Shown here: piece after piece, positions 6,478 to 12,276 of the stretch
Numbering within the stretch: the stretch's first letter is position 1
Layout: each line of letters starts with the position of its first letter
Made by a program: the position numbers and the translations under genes
Notes under the pieces: generated by a model
Databases searched by the model: none
The model's input: only the letters and a program-made list of their open reading frames with translations
Told to the model about the DNA's origin: nothing
Source: an uncultured Sutterella sp.
GTDB lineage: Bacteria; Pseudomonadota; Gammaproteobacteria; Burkholderiales; Burkholderiaceae_F
Reading direction: 5' to 3'
Assembly: GCA_900544345.1 (NCBI GenBank)
Contig: UQUR01000019.1
Location: 1 to 13,657, forward strand
Length of the DNA: 13,657 nt

Positions 6478-7587
6478 ATGTTATTGAAATTTCAAGTTAA
6501 AAACTTTAAGCAGTTTGAAAATCTCATTTTTGATTTCGAAAATGTTAGAGATTACAAGACTAATAAAGATTGCTTGGTTAAGAAAGGTGATGTACTAAAA
6601 ACAGCTTTAATTTATGGTCCTAATGCTTCCGGTAAAAGTAATGTCGGTTTGGCGATATTTGATATTGTTCAGCATCTATTTGATCATCAAACAGATCCAC
6701 TTGGTTACTCAAACTATTTAAATGCAGACAACCCTACCGAAGCCGCTTGGTTTTCATATAAATTTAAATTTAACAAAGATATTGTTTGCTACGAATATTC
6801 AAAATTAGACTATAAAACAGTTGTTGCCGAGGCTCTTTTTATTAATGAAAAGCTAGTTTTTTCCCTTGATAAAAGATCTAAGAAGCAGGATTTTTCGCAT
6901 TTGAAGGACTGGGGTTTGTCAACTTTGAATCATCTTTATAAAGATGAAAGTATGTCCTTTTTAAGGTATGCAGCCAATAATGCTAATTTAAAGCAAAGCT
7001 CACCTATCAGAAAATTAATGAATTTTGTTGGTTCGATGTTATGGTTCAGAAGAGCTGATCGCGCTAGTAACTTTATTGGTTTTACCAGTAAGACTGAAAA
7101 TATTGATGAATACATCATTAACAACGGTCTAGTTGAGAAATTTGAGCAGTTCTTGAGTCAATATGGTGTGAAAGAAAAGTTGGAAGTTGTGCAGTTGCCG
7201 GATAGAAAAGAAATTTATAGTGCACATAAGCAGAAATTGAATTTCTTTCGAGTAATGTCCAGCGGTACATCAGCATTATCCCTGCTTTTCTATTGGTCAT
7301 GCTTTTTTGACAAAACAAGTTTCATTTTCATTGATGAGTTTGATGCCTTTTACCACGCAAAGGTATCTGAAGATGTTTTTAAGTTTCTAAAGTCTCTTAA
7401 ACAACAAGTGGTACTGACTACTCACAATACGAACTTGTTAAATAACACCTTAACCCGGGCTGATTGTTGTTTCGAACTAAATACGGGTATTTTAAAATCT
7501 TTAGCTAATAGAACAAAACGAGAAATACGGGCAGGTAATAACTTAGAAAAACTATATTTGGCCGGAGAGTTTGATGGCGAGTCCTAA
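6478..7587 (+). CDS. AAA15/ABC-type ATPase of a probable defence pair
   Basis: A 369-residue cytoplasmic ATPase of the AAA15/AAA_21 group (the ABC-like heads related to OLD, RloA and AbiLi proteins). It begins with LLKFQVKNFKQFENL, the usual first strand. Walker A is GPNASGKS (47-54), the signature-like loop MSSGT (260-264), Walker B FIFIDEFD (282-289) and the switch LTTHNTNLL (His316). The tail with NNLEKLYLAGEFDG resembles the conserved end of COG1106 proteins. The middle (about 60-255) is the variable insertion between the two ATPase halves. The gene is AT-rich compared with the transporter before it. The next gene starts within it (14-base overlap) and encodes a TOPRIM-like protein, so the two probably form one complex. 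In related systems the ATPase holds or senses while the partner acts as effector; that role is inferred here. Confidence 0.85.
   Translation: MLLKFQVKNFKQFENLIFDFENVRDYKTNKDCLVKKGDVLKTALIYGPNASGKSNVGLAIFDIVQHLFDHQTDPLGYSNYLNADNPTEAAWFSYKFKFNKDIVCYEYSKLDYKTVVAEALFINEKLVFSLDKRSKKQDFSHLKDWGLSTLNHLYKDESMSFLRYAANNANLKQSSPIRKLMNFVGSMLWFRRADRASNFIGFTSKTENIDEYIINNGLVEKFEQFLSQYGVKEKLEVVQLPDRKEIYSAHKQKLNFFRVMSSGTSALSLLFYWSCFFDKTSFIFIDEFDAFYHAKVSEDVFKFLKSLKQQVVLTTHNTNLLNNTLTRADCCFELNTGILKSLANRTKREIRAGNNLEKLYLAGEFDGES
7564..7567 (+). promoter_or_regulatory. Ribosome binding site inside the ATPase gene for the TOPRIM gene
   Basis: GGAG, six bases before the ATG at 7574 and inside the last codons of the ATPase gene. 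It supports ATG 7574 over the in-frame TTG at 7571 and suggests coupled translation. Confidence 0.7.
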
Positions 7588-8368
7588 AAAGGTTTTGGTG
7601 ATAGCGGAAGGAAAAAATGACAAGTCAATTATTAAGAGAATTTTTGAGGTATATGAGAAGAATGTAGAAGTAGTTACTTTCAAGACAGAAATATATCAAC
7701 TATATGATATGTATGAGGCTCAAGGTGTAAAGTATGAAGATATTGATTTGCAACAGACACTTTTGACTGAACGCCCTAACTTAACGCCTAACGAAAAGAA
7801 AATTCTGCAGGATCGTTACGTTGATATTTTTCTAATTTTTGATTTCGATCCTCATGCAAGCCATGCCGAGATCAGAAAATTGGAAAAATTAGCTTCTCAT
7901 TTCAAGGACTCTTCAGACATGGGGAAGTTGTTTATTAATTATCCTATGATGGAGTCCTATCAACATGTTGCGGACAGCAAATTAAAAGCGGGGCTCGTTG
8001 ATAGGCAATTTTTAGAAAGCCGATTTAGTGATAAAGATCTTATCAAAGAGAGTAATCAGGTTAGGTATAAAGTCCGGGCGAAGCAGGAAGGTTTTTCGAG
8101 GAAACAATTAACGAAAAACGAATGGAATCTTCTAATCAGTCACCATCTCTATAAAATTGAAAGCATAGTAGGTTCATTAAGAAAGGTAGAGTATTCCCAA
8201 AAAAAGTTCTTAGAACTTTTGCTTTTGCAAGGCAAGTCTTATCAAGAAGATAAAACGGGATATATTCTTAATACATCAGTGACAATTATCCCAGAACTTT
8301 ATCCAAGTGATTGGCACGATTTCACTAATGACATCGCCTTGAGCTTAAAGCAAAACGTCGAATTTTAA
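7574..8368 (+). CDS. TOPRIM-like effector partner of the AAA15 ATPase
   Basis: A 264-residue protein with the layout of a TOPRIM nuclease/OLD effector. It has strand KVLVIAEGKND with Glu12 and Gly13, strand IFLIFDFDPH with Asp90 and Asp92 (the D-x-D pair), and GKLFINYPMMESYQH, in which Glu127 could be a further acidic residue. These acids would bind the divalent metals for DNA or RNA cleavage. It lacks the extra Arg-rich start expected of RloB, and I see no clear match to the DUF4435 (AriB) type. It seems to belong to a separate, mostly unnamed family that travels with AAA15 ATPases. It overlaps the ATPase gene by 14 bases and has its own GGAG. The C-terminal 100 residues are helical-looking without a motif I know. 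A nuclease role in phage defence is inferred from the pairing, not shown. Confidence 0.75.
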   Translation: MASPKKVLVIAEGKNDKSIIKRIFEVYEKNVEVVTFKTEIYQLYDMYEAQGVKYEDIDLQQTLLTERPNLTPNEKKILQDRYVDIFLIFDFDPHASHAEIRKLEKLASHFKDSSDMGKLFINYPMMESYQHVADSKLKAGLVDRQFLESRFSDKDLIKESNQVRYKVRAKQEGFSRKQLTKNEWNLLISHHLYKIESIVGSLRKVEYSQKKFLELLLLQGKSYQEDKTGYILNTSVTIIPELYPSDWHDFTNDIALSLKQNVEF

Positions 8369-8475
8369 GTATGCCCCGATTCTAAAGCATACCAATTGAA
8401 GAGTAAGATATACGTAGTACGTACGAAAGTGGTGACATAGATCGGCGGTTGCCACAAATTGGAGTAATTATTCCC
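8369..8475. other. Structured spacer after the TOPRIM gene
   Basis: No gene. Three inverted repeats are visible: GTATGC (8369-8374) with GCATAC (8387-8392), directly at the TOPRIM stop codon but without a T-run; TACGTA-G-TACGTA (8411-8423); and CCAATT (8392-8397) with AATTGG (8457-8462). They could form a 3' mRNA structure or mark the right end of the cassette. Confidence 0.4.
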
Positions 8476-8559
8476 TGCAGTCGGCTGTTTTTTATTTTCG
8501 GACTCATTTTGCTTTTACCAATGAAACTCAATCAAAAAAAACAACAAATTTTTTTCTAA
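8476..8559 (+). pseudogene. Displaced second copy of the MFS gene 3' end
   Basis: In one frame this reads CSRLFFIFGLILLLPM, then KLNQKKQQIFF and a TAA at 8557-8559. The transporter at 5059-6342 ends CTGLFFVLGLILLLPMRFTSKEK. Over the compared 48 bases (8476-8523 against 6271-6318) 41 are identical. Most of the seven differences are at third codon positions, the pattern of a once-coding sequence that diverged under selection. Similarity stops abruptly upstream of 8476, where no MFS-like sequence remains. It is therefore a 3' remnant, not a second gene. It most simply marks the old end of the transporter gene, pushed aside when the cassette at about 6343-8475 was placed there with a replacement end. 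Confidence 0.8.
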
Positions 8560-8578
8560 AGATAGGCAGACTATCTCA

Positions 8579-8606
8579 TTGTCTGGTAAGGATTTTTTCG
8601 TATAAA
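8579..8606 (+). promoter_or_regulatory. Likely sigma-70-type promoter before the truncated secreted-protein gene
   Basis: TTGTCT (8579-8584) and TATAAA (8601-8606) are 16 bases apart, matching 4 and 5 of 6 consensus positions. Transcription would begin near 8613 and run through the two-hairpin leader into the ORF at 8711. Confidence 0.45.
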
Positions 8607-8646
8607 AAGAAAGGTTTTGCCAGCTATTTCTGATACACTGCAAAGC

Positions 8647-8695
8647 ATGGGGGGTGCCCCATCGCTGTCTTCATTTCTTGTGGGCACTCGTTTTT
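8647..8695 (+). promoter_or_regulatory. Attenuator-like leader with two mutually exclusive hairpins
   Basis: ATGGGG (8647-8652) pairs with CCCCAT (8657-8662) around GGTG. Alternatively GTGCCC (8654-8659) pairs with GGGCAC (8682-8687), extended by one G-T pair, and is followed by TCGTTTTT (8688-8695) as in an intrinsic terminator. The two helices share the C-run, so only one can form. This resembles an antiterminator/terminator switch 16 bases before the ORF's ATG at 8711. No known riboswitch class is recognised. Confidence 0.4.
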
Positions 8696-8710
8696 CATGT
8701 GGAGTGGTCG

Positions 8711-8971
8711 ATGCGAGTGTTTCTCTTTTGCGTCACTCTGGCTTTCTCCGGTTTGACGTTCGCCCAAGTTCTGCCTGTCGCTCCTCGTACAGCTGATCGT
8801 GATCTGCAACAGTTACACCAAGACTTCGATCGTTATCGAATCGAAGAAGAGATCAGTTCGTTGCGTCAGAATGCTTTGCCAGCTGAAAAAACAGTTCCGA
8901 GAAATGAAGCCTCTCAAATGAATGCGACTTTTGAATTTAATAATTTCATAAAGTTGAAGAGTTGCCTATGA
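8711..8971 (+). pseudogene. Truncated secreted protein, possibly the N-terminus of a ShlB/FhaC-type secretion pore
   Basis: The ATG at 8711 has GGAG six bases before it (8701-8704), a better choice than the in-frame GTG at 8654, which lies in the hairpin leader. The 86-residue product starts with a signal peptide, MRVFLFCVTLAFSGLTFA, with a likely cut before QVLPV. A charged coiled stretch follows (DRDLQQLHQDFDRYRIEEE, 29-47), then a short FEFNNFIKLKS. This order of signal, Gln/Arg/Glu-rich linker and a beta strand resembles the start of outer-membrane two-partner-secretion pores (ShlB/FhaC/HecB) just before their POTRA domain. The rest of such a protein, some 450 or more residues, is absent. 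The frame ends next to a 14-bp palindrome where a cupin fragment on the other strand also ends. The family call is tentative; a small periplasmic protein of unknown role is the alternative. Confidence 0.4.
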
Positions 8972-8981
8972 TATATATCAT
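8968..8981. repeat. 14-bp AT-rich palindrome at a gene-fragment junction
   Basis: ATGATATATATCAT is its own reverse complement. TGATATAT (8969-8976) also recurs inverted as ATATATCA close to the right (about 8987-8994). Both the truncated plus-strand ORF (stop 8969-8971) and the minus-strand cupin fragment (stop 8978-8980) end inside it. Confidence 0.7.
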
Positions 8982-9184
8982 GAATAATATATCAACATGC
9001 TTAATTCGACATCTTCTGGACCAATATTTTCGTAGCTATGGCTGCAATCTGCCTTAAAAGAGATAGAGTCTCCTTTTTTTAACTCAAAGATCTGATCGTT
9101 GCCTGTAAACCTGAAGTTGTCCACTGAAAATCGAGAAGGATTGTCTGAATTCAGACTAAGAACATTTCCTACTCGAGTAACCAC
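8978..9184 (-). pseudogene. Cupin-domain C-terminal fragment, probably from an HTH-cupin regulator
   Basis: A 68-codon frame starting GTG at 9184. Its second half, FELKKGDSISFKADCSHSY followed by ENIG and MLIYY, matches cupin motif 2 (G-x5-x-x-x-x2-H-x3-N) and the end of XRE-type regulators that carry a C-terminal cupin sensor. The first cupin motif and any helix-turn-helix are missing, so this is about half a cupin and hardly functional alone. It overlaps the end of the DUF4143 ATPase gene by 16 bases in another frame. The overlap suggests that the ATPase gene replaced the 5' part of the regulator. A true overlapping small gene is possible but less likely, since no ribosome site is evident. 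Confidence 0.55.
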
Positions 9185-10380
9185 TCGATGATATTGAGTT
9201 GTTTGACACCATCAAAGTTTCTGCCTTTGCCAAGCGTATCCATTGTCAATAGAAAACGGGGATAGGCGTCTTTAATACCTTCAAAAGCGCTCAGTTCCCT
9301 ATCCAAAGTATTGGGATCCAAGACCGTTTGAGCGACTTGATAGTATGCAAAACCATCATTGGTTTGAACAATGAAATCAATTTCTTTTTGTGCATTTTTG
9401 CCGATTCGAACTCTTTTAAAACGTCGACATAATTCTAGATAAACAATATTTTCCAATATGTGACCGTAATCCTTAACTGGGGAGATGATCAGATGATGTC
9501 TGAAACCTGTATCTGTTAAGTAATATTTTTCCTCTGTTCGTAAAGTCGCTTTTCCTCGGACATCAAAACGAGGGACGCGCTCGATAAAGTAGCTGTCAAT
9601 CAAAGCATTCAAATACGTTGATAGTGTCAGTCTGGAAATCTCTACTTTTTGAGATTTGAGAATGTTAATGATATTCGTCGAAGAGAATGCACTTCCAATA
9701 TTGGATGCTAAAAAACAACACAATTTGAATAATGTTTCTGTGTCTCTGATCTTCAGTCTCCAGGAAATGTCTTTCAAAATAATGGATTGAATCAAATCGC
9801 TGTAATAGATGGCTATATGGTCTGGATCATTTCGATCACGTACTAAAGCTGGAAAACTTCCGATCTGAAGATAACGCTCAAAATCTTCCTGTGCTGTCAA
9901 TCTGTCGTTAACTACTGCATTACGGAATTCTTTAAAGGAGAGCGGAAACATTTCTATTTTTGTATATCGTCCCGTTAAAAAGGTAGTAAGTTCTCCTGAC
10001 AGCAAATATGCGTTAGATCCCGTAACATACAAATCGATGTTGGTTCGTTTAACCAAACTCGCTAATACCTCCTCGAAATGCGGACAGAGTTGTACTTCGT
10101 CAATAAATACAAAGTAAGTGTTTTCATCCTTAATGCGCTCTAAAACATAAGAATGAAGTGTTTTAGGATCCCGAAGAGAATTAAGAAGCAAATCATCCAA
10201 TTCAATGCAAATCAAGTGATCGGGTTCAATACCTCTATTAAGAAGATCTTTTTGGAAAAGCTTAAGCAAAAAAGATTTTCCGCATCGTCTGGGCCCCATA
10301 ATGACTTTAATTAGATTGTTATTTTGAAAACCGGTCAGTTTCTTAAGATAATCTGGGCGGGAAATAATATTGTTTAACAT
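9169..10380 (-). CDS. AAA ATPase with C-terminal DUF4143 domain
   Basis: A complete 403-residue member of the widespread AAA_14-DUF4143 family (COG1373), cytoplasmic ATPases of unknown job that are common in accessory regions. The AAA part has Walker A GPRRCGKS (29-36), Walker B FVFIDEVQ (90-97) and the sensor-like VTGSNAYLLSGEL (119-131). The DUF4143 part runs from about 195 to 350. It includes ENIVYLEL (310-317), EIDF (333-336) and YYQVA (346-350), laid out like a PD-(D/E)XK nuclease core although the usual E-x-K is Q-V-A. The ATG at 10380 has no good ribosome site; its leader is very AT-rich and holds a perfect TATAAT. The gene stands alone between gene fragments, which points to transfer. 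Some relatives are transposition- or defence-linked, but no role can be assigned here. Confidence 0.88.
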   Translation of the reverse strand: MLNNIISRPDYLKKLTGFQNNNLIKVIMGPRRCGKSFLLKLFQKDLLNRGIEPDHLICIELDDLLLNSLRDPKTLHSYVLERIKDENTYFVFIDEVQLCPHFEEVLASLVKRTNIDLYVTGSNAYLLSGELTTFLTGRYTKIEMFPLSFKEFRNAVVNDRLTAQEDFERYLQIGSFPALVRDRNDPDHIAIYYSDLIQSIILKDISWRLKIRDTETLFKLCCFLASNIGSAFSSTNIINILKSQKVEISRLTLSTYLNALIDSYFIERVPRFDVRGKATLRTEEKYYLTDTGFRHHLIISPVKDYGHILENIVYLELCRRFKRVRIGKNAQKEIDFIVQTNDGFAYYQVAQTVLDPNTLDRELSAFEGIKDAYPRFLLTMDTLGKGRNFDGVKQLNIIEWLLE

Positions 10381-10415
10381 AATAGTTAAGATTATTAATT
10401 TGTTTTATTTTGATT

Positions 10416-10445
10416 ATTATAATATACAAAAATAAAAATAAACAA
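10416..10445 (-). promoter_or_regulatory. Possible promoter of the DUF4143 ATPase
   Basis: On the minus strand TATAAT (10416-10421) follows TTGTTT (10440-10445) at 18 bases, about 36 bases before the ATG at 10380. The -35 match is weak and the whole 10381-10460 stretch is AT-rich, so chance matches are likely. Confidence 0.4.
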
Positions 10446-10514
10446 AGTTTTGAATAATATGATTTCTTATATTTTAGTCTGTGTTTCGAGAGGTTTCTTC
10501 TCTTTCATTCATGA

Positions 10515-11297
10515 TCAATCACCTTCAAAGTTAAGACTTAATTGATCGCCGGCATCAATTTTTTCTTTGAAAGAAAAGTTTGGATGAAGCGCTTTTTGAA
10601 AGACATAACTAAAGGCTTTATCAAAGGTCAGTACCTCATGATTGTGTATTGCTTCAAACAGATCAGGTTTTAGGATTACGCCTCGCTGAAGGGTGGCGTT
10701 TTCGTCGGTGTGTGTAACCCACAGAGGTTTGTTGCGCTCTGTTTGGTAAATAAGATTAGAAGTCAGAAGCGCTAAAACCAAGCGTTCAAAGGAAAGCGAA
10801 GTGTCTATCTGATGGTATAGAGTCTCTGAAAAGAAAAATCCTTCATCAATCAATGTTTCCGAAAGGCATTCTTCGTGGGAAGTCATAAAGCTTGTAAAAG
10901 AGTGAAGAGCATCTTTGAAATCATTTTGTTGGATCTCTATAGCTAATTGCCAAATAAGAGTAGGTTGCGAAGGCGTTTTTTCAGGCAACTGCTCAGTAAA
11001 AGCTTTATTACTAATTTGCATCACCTCTCGAGTTAACTGCGAAAGCCCTGCAGATTGATCAAGAGTGAGTTTCACTTCAAAATCGCGCTTAATGGTTTTA
11101 GCGTACAAAATGCGGCTTGCTGTTAAGAAGTAGGTATCCGATAATTTAATTGCCTCACGGGGTTTAGCATTTGGGGTTACTGAGATCATGCAAGTTGCTG
11201 TCCTCTTTTGTGAGATCATGGAAATTCCGCTTGAAAGAAGGCATCCGGCCCATATATCGGGATCAGTCGGTAAATCAACGAGTCCGAGTTTCTTCAT
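10515..11297 (-). CDS. C-terminal part of a frameshifted TraI_2/MobH-like protein
   Basis: A 260-residue frame beginning ATG at 11297. The same frame stays open upstream of the ATG and reads FWPDVYPILIDDM before KKLGLVDLPTDPDIWAGCLL. That stretch looks like the middle of TraI_2 (MobH-type relaxase) proteins, where a D-P-D-x-[WL]-A-x-x-L-L-x-x-G segment is common. The preceding gene stops two bases before this ATG. Removing one T from the T6 run at 11330-11335 would fuse the two into about 586 codons. So this is probably not a separate gene but the second half of a broken one, or of one read through by frameshifting. The C-terminal 170 residues have no motif I recognise. It ends in DQLSLNFEGD. 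It lies last in the minus-strand operon. Confidence 0.6.
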   Translation of the reverse strand: MKKLGLVDLPTDPDIWAGCLLSSGISMISQKRTATCMISVTPNAKPREAIKLSDTYFLTASRILYAKTIKRDFEVKLTLDQSAGLSQLTREVMQISNKAFTEQLPEKTPSQPTLIWQLAIEIQQNDFKDALHSFTSFMTSHEECLSETLIDEGFFFSETLYHQIDTSLSFERLVLALLTSNLIYQTERNKPLWVTHTDENATLQRGVILKPDLFEAIHNHEVLTFDKAFSYVFQKALHPNFSFKEKIDAGDQLSLNFEGD

Positions 11298-11298
11298 A

Positions 11299-12276
11299 TC
11301 ATCGATGAGAATCGGGTAGACATCCGGCCAAAAAAGGAAAAGACCGTCTGCGCCTTTTTCTTAAAGGGCTGTCTTTTGCATTTAATTCCCAATCATTAAC
11401 GATTCGTGTCCGAAGGATGCGAATAAGCGTTTCTTGCCAACCGTCAGGAGCTAAAATTTCTCCTAACTCTTTCCCCAGTCTTTCGCGTTCTAAAAGACAG
11501 GTTCGATAAACCCCTAAATCACGAGCTTTAATTACTGATGATGGAATGTCTGTAAGAGGAGCGTTTCCAGAAAGACAATTCATCAGTTCCAGAAGTGGTA
11601 AAGACCCCGCATCAGCTAACCAAGCTAGTGTTTCTGGATAAAGGACGTGTCTAGCTAAGAAAAGCCTTAAATTTTCTTTTGAATGGTTTAAGGGATGAGT
11701 TTGTGTATTCCAATGAAGTTGTAATTTAAGATCAGAATTTTTTGAAAGTTTCTCTTTTACCCATTGAATGTAGGGCATTGCAAGAGGTTCAAAAGCAACG
11801 TTTTTGATGTGGTTTGCCTCACTAATATGGAAAAATGAATCATCGTGCTGAGGAGCAACTTCAGCAATCTGAAGATTTTGAAAAGTATCCAAAAAGGAGC
11901 AAAGGCTTGCCAGAGCAGCAGAAGCTTTAAGTCTTCCTTGCAAGAGATGCTGAGCCATGATGTTTTTCTCGAGTTCCACCGTGCTTTCCATGATTTCTAT
12001 GGCATAAGTGGCTGCAGTGAGGCTCGCTCTGAAAAGATCGCCTTCAGAGCTAAAGATTCCCTTTGGACGATAGGGTAATCTTCCGGTTACAAGAGCCAAT
12101 TGCCTGATACAAGGCAGAATTTTTGATTGCCAACTTGCTTGATCGGAATAAGCAATTTCAAGGCGCTCAATCAAGAGTTTATTTTCCTCAAAAAATAACT
12201 CGATTTCGATTGGTTGCAATATTTTTGGCAAATGATTACCTGAAGAAGCTCTTTTGATCAGGTGAAAAGAAATCAT
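11299..12276 (-). CDS. N-terminal part of a TraI_2/MobH-like protein with degenerate HD motif
   Basis: This 325-residue product resembles the TraI_2 domain of MobH-type relaxase proteins of integrative conjugative elements. The layout is ILPCIRQLALVTGRLPYRPK (53-72), then SSEGDLFRASLTAATYA (76-92), then ALASLCSFLDTF (121-132). Relatives have LPAS-x-x-HH, GGL-x-x-H-S-L and a later H-D pair at these places. Here all those histidines are gone, so metal-dependent catalysis looks lost. The end (RRRRSFPFLAGCLPDSHR) shifts out of the family pattern at a T6 run and hits TGA at 11299-11301. One T fewer restores WPDVYPILIDDM and continues into the next frame. The start ATG overlaps the preceding stop as ATGA (12273-12276), so translation is coupled. 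The family call is from pattern memory, hence moderate. Confidence 0.55.
   Translation of the reverse strand: MISFHLIKRASSGNHLPKILQPIEIELFFEENKLLIERLEIAYSDQASWQSKILPCIRQLALVTGRLPYRPKGIFSSEGDLFRASLTAATYAIEIMESTVELEKNIMAQHLLQGRLKASAALASLCSFLDTFQNLQIAEVAPQHDDSFFHISEANHIKNVAFEPLAMPYIQWVKEKLSKNSDLKLQLHWNTQTHPLNHSKENLRLFLARHVLYPETLAWLADAGSLPLLELMNCLSGNAPLTDIPSSVIKARDLGVYRTCLLERERLGKELGEILAPDGWQETLIRILRTRIVNDWELNAKDSPLRKRRRRSFPFLAGCLPDSHR
11330..11335 (-). other. Frameshift site in the TraI_2-like gene
   Basis: Six T on the coding strand, between CC and GG. The upstream frame reads CCT TTT TTG GCC and stops 11 codons later; skipping one T reads CCT TTT TGG CCG and stays open into the downstream half. 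It may be a real mutation, a +1 frameshift or slippage site, or a sequencing error. Confidence 0.65.

Noticed and set aside
8369..8392. GTATGC/GCATAC hairpin as an intrinsic terminator of the ATPase/TOPRIM operon
   Set aside because: The stem is only six bases with a 12-base loop and no T-run follows, so it is noted as structure but not called a terminator.
6343..8560. Insertion-sequence origin of the cassette
   Set aside because: There is no transposase, no terminal inverted repeats at the two ends, and no short target-site duplication; the flanking homology is a gene end, which suggests a different route.
8654..8710. GTG at 8654 as the start of the secreted-protein ORF
   Set aside because: It lies in the hairpin leader without a ribosome site, and the ATG at 8711 has GGAG at ideal spacing and gives a clean signal peptide.
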